In this document: positions 1 through 11,701 of the stretch, piece by piece
Layout: each line of letters begins with the position of its first letter
Numbering within the stretch: the stretch's first letter is position 1
From: Heliopora coerulea
Lineage: Eukaryota > Cnidaria > Anthozoa > Scleralcyonacea > Helioporidae
DNA length: 64,000 nucleotides
NCBI GenBank assembly: GCA_030142905.1
Contig: JASJOG010000582.1
Location: forward strand, 38,805-102,804
Direction: 5' to 3'
The notes under the pieces: model-generated
What the model was told of the DNA's origin: nothing
The model's input: the letters and a program-made list of their open reading frames with translations, nothing else
Database searches by the model: none
Program-made: the position numbers and the translations under genes

Positions 1-4
1 GCTC

Positions 5-1532
5 TTACTTTCTAAAATAACTGTCTATTGATGTTTGCCTTTTGGCAACATTTGAACACACGTCCGTTGAAAAGTTTGATAACGAGTTAAACGATTTCAA
101 GTCATTGAAGCCATGCAAGCAAAGATAGTCCTTCATATCAGCTAAATGCGACATAAATTCAGCATGACTAATTATCGGTTTTTGTTCGGGCTCGTCCAGC
201 TCGTCTTCGCTCTCCTGCATGCCTTTTTGCTCGTTAATAATCGAATTCTCATCAATTGGTGGTGCAGTTTCAAGGCCGTTCTCCGCAGATAACATGTCAT
301 CGAAGCTTTGCTGATCCATTCCATGCGGAGCTGCCAACAGCTGAGCCAACGGAATTTCATGTCCTTCGTCAAACAAATCTTCATCACCACCACCATCTCT
401 TGATACAAAACTTGCATGACGGAAGCAGTTTGCAATGGTTTTTGCAGTGATTTCAGACCAAGAGGCGACAATTGCATTCATAGCATCCACCCAATCAAAT
501 TTCTTAGAAAATGCGCTAACATCTTCACACAATCCGGCATCAATGGCAGCAAGCAATCTCTTAATCATGGCTTTATGATAGTGGACTTTCAGCCCCCTTG
601 ATAATTCCTTGGTCACACGGTTGGATAAGATTTGTGACATTTGGTGGAAGGAAAACAAGTTTAATGTTTGTGAGTGTTATATCTGGTGGATGCGCCACAC
701 AGTTGTCAACTATTAAGGCGATTGTCCGTTTTGCTTTACGTAATTCGTTGTCCCATTTCTTCAACCAGCCCTCGAAGATCTTCCCCGTCATCCATGCATT
801 GGCATTTGAATCATACGTGCACGGTAAAGTTTTGCAGCCACGAAAACATCTTGGTTTTTTACTCTTTCCGATCATTAGGAGTGGCAGCTTCTCCGTACCG
901 TTCATATTTGCACAAACTAGAATGGTCACTCGGGCTTTACTCTTCTTACCACCAGCGAGATTTTCTCCTTTTAAAACGTGAGATCTGTCCGGAAGAAGTC
1001 TGTAATACAGTCCAGTTTCGTCCGCATTAAAGATATCGCTTTCGCTGTAACGGCTTAGAATATTTGGTAATGTTTCTTTCAGGCATGTCTCGGAAGTGGA
1101 GGTGTCTGCATCTCTTTTTTCACCTTGAGCTTTCTTACAAACCACATTATATCGAGTTTTCCATCGCCCCAGCCAGCCATCAGAAGCGTTGAAGTTTTCG
1201 ACATTCAAACTTCTAGCAAAGAAAAGCGCTTTTTCCTTAAGAACGTCGCCAGAGATTGCTATTCCCTGTATAGTACTTGCTCGGCGAAACCAGGTAAATA
1301 AAACTTCGTCAACATCAGGGGCTGCGCTTGTACGTTGTCTTTTTCGGCTAAGATTTTGCACTTTTTCGCTTGTTGACTGAAGTGACATTTTGTTTTTTAG
1401 AATTCGGCTAATGGTAGCAATACTGATACCATACTTCTCAGCAGTTTCTTTCTGAGACTGCGAAGGAATTTTTTCAAATGCTTTGATAACTTCAAGTTTT
1501 TTAGCGAGCGTTAGCGTCTTTCGAGTTGACAT
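5..1532 (-). pseudogene. Tigger/pogo transposase (CENP-B HTH + DDE), frameshifted
   Basis: The reading starts at 1532 with a CENP-B-like helix-turn-helix (residues about 5-50, motif KYGISIATISRILKNK). A second DNA-binding domain follows, then the DDE nuclease: first Asp in FNADETGLYYRLLP, second in LIVDNCVAHP, third in LIQPCDQGIIK. The frame is lost at a run of five C on the plus strand (593-597) and resumes one frame over in the C-terminal portion that ends at 5-7. A single-base homopolymer indel explains the break, so either a real mutation or a sequencing error is possible. The family normally encodes about 500 residues in one ORF, which matches the two parts combined. Confidence 0.88.
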
Positions 1533-1940
1533 TTTGAAACGTGAATGTAAAATTTAAGGCAGAGTTTAAATAATGAACCCGTAAGGTATGACGTAATGGA
1601 CAACTTGCCTGAATTGGCAAATGATTCAGTGACCGAGCATTTGCGGTATTTGTTTTTAATTTACTGAGAAGAGTAGGTGTAAAAATAATGACGCTAATTA
1701 GCTGTTGTATATTGTTTAGAAACGCCATTAACAGAGAGGCTTTGTTTTCATAAAAACAAAGACCCAAATAATGAAAACAGTAGAAGAAAAGATGCTAACC
1801 ATAGGGATTTTTTTAAGTGCTGTTTATAAAATGATGAATCATGGTAAAAAAATGCAAAACTTTGAAACATTGGTGGAAAAACTAGTACTTTTGCAAAATT
1901 TTTTTGGATATAACCGACTTTCTATGCAAAATTACCAAAT

Positions 1941-2096
1941 TTTCCTTTGCATATAACCGATTTTTGCACATAAACGTTTTGCATATAAGCAGAGCAAAAA
2001 GACCTATTTTAATACGAATAGGTTTTGGATTTCCAAAATCTTTGCATATAAGCGATTTTTGCATATAAGCGACTTGCATTTAAGCGGCGGCTACTG
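1941..2096 (-). repeat. Terminal inverted repeat and subterminal GCATATAA motif array of the Tigger element
   Basis: Six close variants of GCATATAAGCGA occur at about 1949, 1966, 1981, 2044, 2061 and 2076 on the plus strand, the last running into the transposon end at 2096. Tandem subterminal motifs are plausible transposase-binding sites, as in other Tigger elements with AT-rich ends. The binding role is inferred. Confidence 0.65.
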
Positions 2097-2134
2097 TATT
2101 TAAATAAATCCAATATAAATAATACATCAATACA

Positions 2135-2941
2135 TTACAAATTTGACACTAAAAAAGAAGTAATTTTTTCCTTGAAATTACTTAGAGACCTTGTTTCAAC
2201 AATATGAGATGGCGAAGAATTCCAAGCATTTACATATATATTAAAAAATGAAAACTTTAAATAGTTGGCCCGTGAACATTGGGGTCTCAACTTGAATTTA
2301 TAACAAGATCTTGTGTGGGATTTACCTATTAGGTCAAAAAATGTTGTTTGACCAAATCCAAACTTAATTTTGTTCAACTGGACCAGACACAGATACTTTC
2401 GCCACACTTCAAAATTCGTCCACTTTAATTTACGAAGCTTTTCATCTTAGGGTAACTCTAGACCACATGTTAGACGTGTCGCTCTTCGCTGAATTGATTT
2501 AATCGCATTGATATGTTTTGACAATTAGGCATTCCGCACTCGAAAATTATACTCTAACATAGGCCTGACTAATACTTTAAAATCTATCTCAACTCCTGTA
2601 ACCAAACAGATCTGTAACCAAATTTCCTACGTATCAACCCTATATTATACGCCGAGCTTTTGCGCAGATGGTGGTAATATGATAATCCCAAGATAATTTC
2701 GAGTGAACCCATATCCTTAGGTGCCAATGCTTGCCAGCAGATTCTAAAGCCTTGCCATTCAATCTGCACTCCGTCTTAATTGGATTTTTTTGTGTTCTGA
2801 CATATAAGACAAAAAATTTTCCCGCTTTAAGTTAAAGTAAAGACAAGTAACCCCAATTGATGGCCATTTCCGGTCACTCTGAAAAAGGTCACAGCCATCT
2901 GATGTAGAAATCTTTCGAAAGAAAACACTATCATCTGACAA
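2135..2941 (-). pseudogene. LINE reverse-transcriptase C-terminal fragment (CR1/jockey-like)
   Basis: Read on the minus strand in three frames, the segment gives the usual tail of a LINE ORF2. There is a thumb region near 2760-2940 (LKRENFLSYMSEHK), then LSYYHHLRK...AYNIGLIRRKFG near 2590-2700, then VLVRPMLEYNF and SIQRRATRLTCG near 2440-2590, and a C-terminal KFSFFNIYVNAWNSSPSHIV near 2150-2300. Frames change several times and stops are present. The fingers and palm are missing. It is a decayed, 5'-truncated retrotransposon copy. Confidence 0.72.
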
Positions 2942-2959
2942 AAAACCAGCACTTTACAA

Positions 2960-3680
2960 GTTCTATTTGGGGAAGATCATTTATATAGATCAGGAATAAG
3001 AGCTTAATCGAAAGAATTTATTTCTAGCATGGAAACCAAAATGCAAGGCCAACAGCCACCAGGGAACATACTGCAAAGCTGCTCAACTCTCCTTTGGCTA
3101 AAAGAATTTCTTGCTTTCGTTTTGCACAATTCTGGTGTGGCTGGTGAATGATTCTGTATTCGGTTAGCAACTACTTACTTCTGGGTTTTAAAACTTTTCG
3201 GCAAAATTATGTTTATCACCCTTGAGCAAATTTTCTGTCGAGCCCTTTGCATTGAGATGCCGCTGAATACTTTTTTTAAGAGACTTGTCGTGGGTTTGTA
3301 CGCTTCGCCATTTTTCGTTCTTGAGTCTTTTAAAATGAACAGATCAGAATGTTTAACTGCGGGAAAGGTACGTCCTGTACTTTCTACAGTTCTCGTTCTT
3401 CTTTCCACAAAATTTTTCCCAGGTTTGTTTGTCGTACTTTGCTTTCAGTTTTATATTATCTGGTTTTTGGTCGACAATAAAACTGCAGAACCCGTTCATG
3501 TCGTTCCATCATCCTCAAAAAAGTCTTGTGCTACCTCATTAAAAAATATATATATATTTTTGGGGAATTTTTTAATTTTTATTTCAATATTTTTTTTGTT
3601 AAGAAAACAATGTCCAAAAATTTTTCAGTCGTTAGCAGTCCGTACTGCTGTTTTCGCACGGATAACCTAATCAAAATGAT
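2960..3680 (+). repeat. Interspersed repeat family, copy A
   Basis: This segment shares long, diverged collinear similarity with 15120-16360 and 31500-32120. Shared blocks include the ATGCAAG-GCCAACAG region near 3040, the TTTTAAAAC block near 3187, and a TTTTTGGTCGACAATAA-type block near 3464. No coding potential holds up in all three copies, so the ORFs here are probably fortuitous. It is likely a non-autonomous element; its class is unknown. Confidence 0.55.
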
Positions 3681-3689
3681 GCATTCTCA

Positions 3690-5018
3690 ATATGAATAGT
3701 CTGGCCATGCATGTAATTTGCCGGCACTAGGTAAGCATTTTCATAATTTTCAACAAATGTCGATCTGAGTTGTCGGAATTCACTTTGGAATGCTTTCATT
3801 TGGCCGCTTCAGTCATATGCAACTATTTTGACGAATCACAGTTCCCAGCTTACGCGTGCAAGGAGACTAACTTTGTGGTCTTTTCCACAATTATATGTGG
3901 CGGTTTCACAGTTCAATGATCAATAACATTCAACACTGAAATTAAAAGAATGATTGACCTACACTGTATAGTCAATTCGAAATATTAACGTGAGCGGGAT
4001 GTAAACTCGTATGTCCTGGTTTTACCAGGTGCTAAAGTTTTTCGTACCCTGTTCAGCGTAGATGAAACTTAGAATTATTTTTTAAATATTATTTGGCCAA
4101 ATGCGGTGAATTAAGACTGTATCTTGAGGGTGAGGGTATTGCTTAGCACCATCGGTCAGGAACCATGTGATCGAATCCTACCAAAAGCATAGCTTTGTTG
4201 AATTTTCTACGTGTCTTTTTTTGGGTTTTTTCTTAGATTCTTTTAAGTTTAGGGTTAGGCTTAGAACAGAGTTAACGATTATTTTGTATCTCACTTTATT
4301 TTATCAAACAATGAATTTACCGCGAGCTTGTTGAACAGGTTAAGAAAAAAAATTCGCGGCCCGGAAACCCGGTACGATTTCGAATCCCACTCAAGTCAAA
4401 ACTTTTTAGTAGACTTTAGCTGAAAAGGTTAATTGTAAAATTTTCTCTTCATGTTACTTTAATTGCAAAAAGTGTTTAATTATGTTTGTTAAATAATTTT
4501 CAGTTTTTGTCATTTGTGAATTGTAGCGTTTGTCAACATGGCCAGAATTCGTGGATATGCACGATTACGCTTGCACGAAAATTTCCTTCAGAATGGCGAC
4601 CAAATCCCTGTTTTTTATATGAGAACATTAAAGATTCACAAAACAGATTGATATCGAAGGTTATTTGAGTGATTTCCGAAATGAGGATAACATGTAATAA
4701 TGAACAGCAATCATCTGAACAAGACAAGAAGACAATAAGTTTTATTCTTACTCAGCATTTCACAATTAAATACTCAAATTACTTACTTTATATTGTTACG
4801 AGGAAATGCCAGATTTTGCCGAAGCACAAGCATTAAACGCTTCATTGTCATCACCTGGACAACAATCGATAATTGCCGAAATCGTTTAGATTTAAAGAGT
4901 GATTTCTCCATTTATGGCACCATCTCAGGTATTGGGCCAAAGTAATAACAGCTCTGCACTTTCGATTTATAAATCCATTAAGACCACCATCCTCCAATGA
5001 CTGCAGAAAATCAACCAT
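3690..5018. other. No recognisable gene
   Basis: No ORF resembles a known family. Weak B-box-like strings occur near 4172 and 4376, but neither folds into a convincing tRNA. The stretch is AT-rich intergenic DNA, possibly old repeat remnants. Confidence 0.5.
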
Positions 5019-6660
5019 TTGCTTTTCATAGATGATCTCAAGCTGTTTGGCAAGAACCAGAATCAAATTGATTCATTGGTTAATACAGTGTATCTCTTTA
5101 GTAGTGATGTAGGTATGGAGTTTGGCATTAGGAAGTGTGGCGTGTTGGTGATGAAAAGAGGCAAGGCGATTGCAACTGACGGGATAGAGCTCCCTGGTGG
5201 ACAGGTGATGAAAGACATAGAAGAGAATGGTTACAAATACCTTTGGATTTTGGAGATGGACAAAATTAAGTAGGTTGAAATGAAGAAGCATTTACAACAT
5301 AGTATTATAGGAGATTGGGGATGGTTTTGGACTTGAAAATGAATGATAGGAACAAAATCACTGCAATAAATACATGGACTGTTGCAGTTTTACGATATGG
5401 AGCGGGTATACTGAAGTGGACACAGGATGAGGTCAAAGAATTCGATAGGAAAACCAGGAAGAAAATGACGATGGCTGGAGCATTTAATCTGAACAGTGAG
5501 GTAGATATACTGTATATACCAAGAAACAAAGGCGGGAGGGGACTCGTTGGATCGACGGATTGTATAAGAAGTGAGGAAAATGGACTAGGATGGCATATAA
5601 AAGACAGTAAGGAACAATTTTTGAATGGAGCGAGACAAGTAGGGATAATAGACACAGAAAACTGCGAGATTAAAGAAGAATTCAAAGAAAACCTTAAAGA
5701 AGACAAGATGAGAGTATGGAGAGAGAAAAGAATGCATGGCCAATTTTTGCGGTATATGGAAAAAGAGCAACACAGAGACAGGATTGACAAAGAAGTCACA
5801 TGAGCCTGGATGAAGAAATCAGATTTGAAAATTAAAACAGAGGCCTTTATCTGTGCAGCCCAAGAACAGGCATTACTCACTAGGTATGTGAAATACGATA
5901 TTGACCACACTGGAGACTCTCCATTGTGCAGTTAGTGTGGGGCAACAGGGGAAACTGTGACCCACATAATTAGTGCATGTACTATTTTGGCGCAGAAGGA
6001 GTACAAACGGAGGCACGATAATGTTGCACGCATTGTACATTGGGAATTGTGTTGGAAGTTTGAGATGTAGGGATCTGAGAAATGGTACGAGCATAAGCCT
6101 AAGGCAATGCTGGAAAATGCAAAAGTGAAGCTCCTTTGGGACTTCAGTATCCAATGTGATGAGAATATCACAGCAAGAAGACCAGACCAGATACTGGTAG
6201 ATAAAGAAAGAAAACACTGCCTCTTGGTTGACATAGAAGTACCAGGAGATGACAGGGTTGCAGAGAAGGAAGACGAGAAGGTAGATAAATATCAGCCACT
6301 GAAATTTGAAATAATGCAGATTTGGGAAATGAACAAAGTGGAGGTTCTTCCAATTATTGTTGGAGCCCTTGGTGTGGTAACAAAGAAGATGCAAAATTGG
6401 ATTGCAAAGATTAGTGTGGAAATTCGAGCTGAGTTACTGCAAAATACTAAAGTCTTGTGAACAGCCCGAATTTTGAGAAAGGTATAACAAATGTAGTAAG
6501 GAGTGTGAACTGCGGGACCCTTGGACATTGGATATGACCCGCTCCTGCATGTTAATTTTGACGACATAAGACCTGTCTGAGTTAAATTAAATAATAATAG
6601 TAATAATAATAGTAATAATAATAATAGAAATAATAACAAAAGTAATAATATTGATGATTA
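5019..6660 (+). mobile_element. R2/R4-like LINE (restriction-like endonuclease type), 5'-truncated and mutated
   Basis: The copy begins inside the reverse transcriptase palm (LFIDDLKLFGK at 5022). It continues through thumb and linker (ITAINTWTVAVLRYGAG near 5360; WREKRMHGQFLR near 5720). Around 5925-5990 there is a CCHC knuckle with one internal TAG. The restriction-like endonuclease follows at 6107-6460, with the RRPD motif (near 6178) and LLVDIEVP. This order of RT, CCHC and PD-(D/E)XK-type nuclease defines the early-branching site-specific LINE group. A short 3' UTR follows the stop, ending in a (TAA)n-like tail from about 6587 to 6660. Frames shift near 5275, 5805 and 5940, so it is inactive. 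Confidence 0.85.
6587..6660 (+). repeat. (TAA)n-type tail of the R2-like LINE
   Basis: Repeats of AATAATAGT/TAA units immediately follow the LINE 3' UTR and end near 6660. Simple-repeat tails are usual at LINE 3' ends. Confidence 0.75.
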
Positions 6661-6806
6661 ATAATCATGATGATGATAATTACGTTGTTGTCCTGTTGAT
6701 ATTAAAGTATTTTGGGTTAAAATACCATGGTCGTTTTAACATCAAGATGTATTGACATTGACAAAATACAATTATTGTAGTTAACGTAACTTAAACATAC
6801 TTGTAG

Positions 6807-6976
6807 GCTCAAGTTTTTAAAGAGGAAACAAGAGATCAAGTGCCTAATAAGCTTTGGTTTACATATCGAGCAGGAAAGATAACAGCATCGAAATTCAAGG
6901 CTGCTGTAAAGACAGATCCTGCCGATCCATCTTACATCTTGCTACATAGATACTGCTAAATTTTGCACTGCTACCG
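6807..6976 (+). pseudogene. YqaJ-type exonuclease domain exon, upstream part
   Basis: A splice acceptor (TAG at 6804-6806) precedes an open stretch with the motifs EETRDQ, KLWFTYRAGKITASKFKAA and KTDPADPS. These are characteristic of the N-terminal part of YqaJ-like viral recombinase/exonuclease domains in animal genes. A stop at 6957 and an apparent small deletion disturb the last codons. A donor-like GTAGG begins at 6977. The next recognisable exon is at 12018, beyond an inserted gypsy element. This is a decayed host gene or a captured exonuclease of an older mobile element. Confidence 0.62.
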
Positions 6977-7164
6977 GTAGGTATTTATTTAGTCTTTCCA
7001 AGAATTACTCCAGAACTGAAGTACTTTGACTTATTGTTGGATGTTTATTGATTCCATTAATTTTGTAGTTCAAACGAAAGTAATGGGTTAAAACTTTGGT
7101 TGAAGTTCTTTTCAGGTGCATGAGTATCAGTAGAATTACCTGTGACCCATTTCTGCCTGGCCAT

Positions 7165-7351
7165 TGTAATGTATTGAGTTTTATAACCGGAAGTGTTCTA
7201 GGAACTTGTCAGTCTGCATGGGATTGTGGGAGATAAAAAGAAAGGGATCTTTCTCCTGTGTAACATGGCGTCGGTTTATATTCAAATTGTGTTCCATTTT
7301 AACCCGGTTGAATCCGTGTCTTAAATGCGACATCCTTGTTGAGTTATTACA
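7165..7351 (+). repeat. gypsy-1 5' LTR with adjacent primer-binding region
   Basis: TG...CA ends, with the 5-bp target duplication just outside. Immediately downstream, TTGGCGACGAGGA (7352-7364) is in the position of a tRNA primer-binding site. The tRNA species is not assigned. Confidence 0.9.
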
Positions 7352-7423
7352 TTGGCGACGAGGATAGTTATTTGGATCGTCATTTGGAAAGTTATTTCAG
7401 CAAAATTCGTGTCGTTTGTAAGT

Positions 7424-9436
7424 ACGATGTCACAAACGAATGCAACGTCAAGTACGGAAACTACTGTAACTTCGAGTACAACAACTCCACCATCTACGTT
7501 TGTTCCTCTGTTGGATGTGGCCAGTCGTCCTTCCTTTAACCCAAACGAAGACCCGAAAACTCTTGGGGCTGGATGGAAGCTCTGGAAACGTTCATTCAAG
7601 TTGTATTTAGTGGCGAAAAGAGTCACGAGAGACGAACAGAAGACCGCAGTGCTGTTGAATACGGGCGGATTAAATCTCCAGGAACTCTACTATACGTTGG
7701 TGTCTGGCGCGGATATCCGACCTTTTACCGAGAGCATAGAATTGTTGGATAACTATTTCGCACCGCGGCTCAACATTCCATTTGAGAGGCACCGGTTTCG
7801 GCAAATGGAAAAAGCATCCACAGAATCGGTGGATCAGTTTGTTTGTCGGTTGAGGCAAAAGGCGATTCCCTGAGACTTTACAAATGTGGATGAGGCAATA
7901 AGGGATCAAGTTATCGAGAGATGTAGGGACCCCAAGCTCCGCCGTAAGTTTCTAGAGAAGGCCAATGCTACTCTTAAAGATTTACAAGATGTAGCTCGTG
8001 TTTATGAAGCTGTAGAAATGCAAGTTAAGGCGATGGATCATTCTGGCCCTTCAGGTCAAGTGAATACTGCCTTGTTCGGCAGAGCACGCAACGGGAGGAA
8101 AGAGGGGAGAGCAGTACAAGGTAGGAGTAGAGGAAACGAGTCCAGTAAACAGTCCAGTGGTCCACAGGAAATGAAGGGGATGAAGTGTTTCAAATGCAAT
8201 CACACTGGTCACATGGCGCAGGAAAGAAACTGTCCTGCCTGTAACAAGAAATGTAGTTCATGCGGAGAAGTTGGCCATTTTGCTGTTCGTTGTAAAACAA
8301 AAGAGCAAAAGTCTCCGGTTAGAGATGCAGATGGAAAGAACGCTGCACAGGGAAGAGCCTACCAGGTTGGAAGTTCTTTTACTGGTCCACAAGATTACTA
8401 TGCATTTGCAGTTAGAGCTGCTGGGTCTACAGGTGATAGTGAAGTTGACTTAAAGGTCGGAGGAGAGTTGTTATCTGCAGTCCTTATTGATTCAGGTGCT
8501 TCTTGCAATCTTATTGACCGTGCAACATGGGAGATGATGAAGCAAGGGGGTGTTAAAGGCGAGTCTAGGAAGATGAACAAAAATCTGTTTGCTTATCGGC
8601 AGAGAGAGCCTATTGAGGTGATTGGAACATTTGTGTCAGAAATTGTGTGTGAGGCTAATGGCAAGAGTTGTGTTGATGGGTGCACTCTCATTGAAGGCTT
8701 CGGGAAGTCGTTATTCGGAAAAGAAACAGCAATGAAGTTGAATGTGTTGAGAGTTGGTCCATTTAAGGAAGGACAAGTGTGCTCATTGACTGCAGAAGGC
8801 AATGGTGCTGATATTCGCGAGGAATATGCAGACGTTTTCACGGGTGTGGGAAAGCTGAAGGGTTTGCAGCTGAAGTTACATGTGAGAGATGACATCACAC
8901 CCGTGGCACAACCCGTGAGAAGGCTACCATTCGGTTTAAGAGACAAAGTGGGAAAGAAGTTGGACGTGCTATTGGCCATGGATATTATTGGAGAGGTTTT
9001 ACACAGTCCAACAAAGTGGGTGTCACCATTAGTTGTGGTTCCGAAGGCAGACGGAGACATACGGATTTGTGTAGACATGTGCAGGGCTAACTTGGCAATA
9101 GAGAGAGAACGACACCCTATCCCTACAATTGAGGAAGTTCTATATGATCTCAATGGTTTAAGTGTATTCTCCAAGCTCGACCTCAAGTGGGGTTTCCATC
9201 AAGTGGAACTGGATGAAGCATCTCGTGAGATCACAACTTTTGTGACACATCGTGGTTTATACAGGTATAAGCGTTTGATGTTCGGAATAACATCGGCTCC
9301 CGAAATGTACCAGAAGATAGTGGCAGATGTCTTGCTTGGCTGCAGAGGAGTGGTTAACATAGCTGATGACCTGGTTGTACATGGTCGTGGTGTGAAAGAG
9401 CATGATAAGAACTTACATGCCGTACTTACCGGCTGA
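7424..9436 (+). pseudogene. gypsy-1 gag, zinc knuckles, protease and first part of RT
   Basis: Start chosen at the ATG at 7424 (MSQTNATSS), the first in-frame Met after the 5' LTR. Gag is followed by CCHC-type knuckles (CFKCNHTGHMAQ..., CSSCGEVGHFAVRC near 8190-8295). A retropepsin with active-site LIDSGAS (near 8488) comes next, then RT motifs (RLPFGLRDKVG, SKLDLKWGFHQVELD, NIADDLVVHG near 9357). An in-frame TGA at 7871-7873 sits in gag, and the reading leaves frame near 9430. The catalytic pair is intact. Confidence 0.88.
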
Positions 9437-10228
9437 GTGAGAAGGGACTAACCCTGAATGGGGACAAATGCCAATTTCGTCTTCCCAAGCTAACGTTCTT
9501 CGGTCATGATCTGAGCAGGCAAGGTGTTATGCCCAGTGAAGAGAAAGTAGCTGCCATTCTGAATGCTAGTCCTCCACAAGATGCTTCAGAGGTCAGGCCC
9601 TTTGTACAGCTTGTCCAGTATTCTGCCAAGTTCATTCCCAACTTTGCACAAGAAGCAGAACCTCTCAGGAATCTGCTAGGGAAGGAAGTGTTTTTTTTTT
9701 GTTTGGGGGAAGGATCAAGAGGAAGAATTTCAGAGGTTGAAGAAGCTGATGTCGCAGGCTATTGCACTCGCCTACTAAAGAGGAGACTGTGTCACACGTA
9801 TGATAGCGGATGCAGCTCTACATGGTTTGGGTGCTGTTTTGACTCATTGTCAAGATGGAAAATGGGAAGCTGTCTCTTATGCCTCCAGGAATCTCACTGA
9901 AGTAGAGCATCGATATACACAGGCCGAGAAAGAGACCTTGGCGCTAGTTTGGGCAATGGAGAGATTCAACATTTATGTATACGGTCGCAAGTTCGAGCTT
10001 GAAACAGATCATAAGCCACTCAAGTGCATTTTTGGCAGAGCCTTTAAACCTTCAGCACGCATTGAACGTTGGGTTATAAGATAGGAGGGATATGACTACA
10101 GTGTTGTCTACCGTCCGAGAAAAGGAAACATCGCTGATGCATTATTAAGGCTCAATCAACCCAGACCCAAAGACACCAGTGGAGAGAAGTTTGACTTTGT
10201 CAAGGTTGTCGCTCAGGAAAGTGTACCC
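9437..10228 (+). pseudogene. gypsy-1 RT C-terminus and RNase H, frame-disrupted
   Basis: RT continues one frame over (KCQFRLPKLTFFGHDLS near 9470, YSAKFIPNFAQEAEPLRNLL near 9630). It returns to the original frame at a run of ten T (9691-9700). RNase H then shows the DAALHGLGAVL start (near 9806), the TQAEKETLALVWAMERF block and TDHKPLK near 10006. Stops occur near 9775 and at 10082-10084. The T-run is a likely slippage site. Confidence 0.82.
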
Positions 10229-11560
10229 GTGGCTTTGGCAGCAAGGCAAGTAGAGCTAGCTTCCGGGAGAGATCCAGAAGTAGCTAGCCTAAGACGGTAC
10301 ATTCTGAATGGGAACTGGTCCCATTGTAAGATGATGGCTTATCTTGCAGTTAAAGACGAACTGTGCGTCCTTGGCAAACTTGTATTGCGAGGTTCACGAA
10401 TCATCATTCCGGAATCTTTCAGAGGAGAAGTTCTGTGTCTTGCCCATGAAGGACACCAGGGCATCGTGAAAATGAAGGCACGCCTGAGGATTAAGGTTTG
10501 GTGGCCAAAGATTGATTCTGATGCAGAAAAACATTGTAGGACTTGTCATGGATGCCAAGTGGTGGGGAATGGTCAAGCACCACAGCCAATGAAAAGGGTG
10601 GAGCCGCCAAGTGGACCTTGGCAGGATGTAGCTGCAGATTTTATGGGTCCTCTTCCCACAGGAGAGAGTCTGCTCGTAATGGTAGACTACTACAGTCGAT
10701 TTTACGAGGTGGTAATTATGCGCTCGACAACAACAAAGAAAGTGGTTGATGCTTTGTCACAGATATTTACCAGATATGGATACCCGTTTACACTCAAGAC
10801 TGACAATGGTCCCTCATTTTGTGGTGAGGAGTTTACAAAGTATCTCTCTGATCACGGTGTAGAACACAGGACATCACCACCCCTGTGGCCACAGGCGAAT
10901 CGGCAGGTGGAAAGAGAGAACCGGTCAATTCTTAAGTCTCTGAGAGTCGCCCATGTGGAAGGGAAGGACTGGCGAGAAGAGCTACAGAAATTCCTGTTAG
11001 CAAACAGAACCACACCCCACCTCAGTACTGGTGTCACTCCTGCCTCTCTCATGTTTGGTAGAGAGCTCAGAACCAAACTTCCAGAATTAAGAAGAGCTGA
11101 GAATGTTTTGGATGAAGGAGTCAGGGATCGTGACTGGAGTCACAAGATGACCCACAAAATACATGCTGACAACAAGCGGGATGCAGCAACAAGTCCTGTA
11201 AAGTCTGGAGACCTGGTTCTCTTGAAGAACACAAAAATAAGTGGAAAACTTTCAGCAAATTTTGAGAGTGAGCCATATACAGTGCAGACAAAGGAAGGCA
11301 GTGAAGTTACTTTTAGGTCCAAAGAGGATGTTGGGTACAAGCGCAACAGTTCCTTTGTGAAACCATACAACCTACCGGAGGAACCAAAGGACGTATCAGA
11401 GAGGGCAGATCAAGAGGCTGTGAGCCCAGCACATTCTTCGTCTCCTGCAAAGGAAGTTCTGGATAACTCTTCACCTGTAAAGGAAGTTCTGGATAATTCT
11501 TCAAGGCCAAGACGGACTGTGAGGATACCAGCAAAGTACAAAGACTATGTGCTTACTTGA
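10229..11560 (+). CDS. gypsy-1 integrase
   Basis: Open for 443 residues and in the same frame as gag and RNase H. The HHCC zinc-binding region is visible (AHEGHQG and CRTCHGCQ near 10440-10560). The catalytic D,D,E set is present: DFMGPLP (near 10637), TDNGPSF (near 10800) and the Glu in RQVEREN (near 10903). The C-terminus is proline/serine rich, with two near-identical copies of the KEVLDNSS motif. In the intact element this would be part of a gag-pol polyprotein, so 10229 is not a natural start. Confidence 0.88.
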   Translation: MALAARQVELASGRDPEVASLRRYILNGNWSHCKMMAYLAVKDELCVLGKLVLRGSRIIIPESFRGEVLCLAHEGHQGIVKMKARLRIKVWWPKIDSDAEKHCRTCHGCQVVGNGQAPQPMKRVEPPSGPWQDVAADFMGPLPTGESLLVMVDYYSRFYEVVIMRSTTTKKVVDALSQIFTRYGYPFTLKTDNGPSFCGEEFTKYLSDHGVEHRTSPPLWPQANRQVERENRSILKSLRVAHVEGKDWREELQKFLLANRTTPHLSTGVTPASLMFGRELRTKLPELRRAENVLDEGVRDRDWSHKMTHKIHADNKRDAATSPVKSGDLVLLKNTKISGKLSANFESEPYTVQTKEGSEVTFRSKEDVGYKRNSSFVKPYNLPEEPKDVSERADQEAVSPAHSSSPAKEVLDNSSPVKEVLDNSSRPRRTVRIPAKYKDYVLT

Positions 11561-11701
11561 GTGTCAATAAACTCTGTTGAGACTCTGAATATGTATGGAA
11601 CTTTATTAGACTTTATTCACTTTTGCTGACTTTCGTTAGACATTTGTTATTTCCATTGTTTTTGTCTTTAGTCATAGTTTATTTCTGAAGAAAGAAAGGA
11701 A

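Larger units (their letters stand above)
1..2096 (-). mobile_element. Tigger/pogo-type DNA transposon, left end outside window
   Basis: The element carries a CENP-B/jerky-type DDE transposase on the minus strand. Its right end reads, on the minus strand, CAGTAGCCGCCGCTTAAATG immediately inside a TA dinucleotide at 2097-2098, as expected for a Tc1/mariner-superfamily insertion. The other terminus lies before base 1, so the TA duplication cannot be checked. The transposase is broken by a frameshift, so this copy is probably dead. Confidence 0.85.

Noticed and set aside
3175..3670. Overlapping ORFs in repeat copy A
   Set aside because: Not open in copies B and C, so not conserved coding.
4120..4400. 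tRNA-like strings with CGAATCC boxes near 4172 and 4376
   Set aside because: No matching A box or cloverleaf could be drawn.
5305..6394. Long minus-strand ORFs opposite the R2-like LINE
   Set aside because: They are antisense to well-supported RT and endonuclease coding and show no family motifs.
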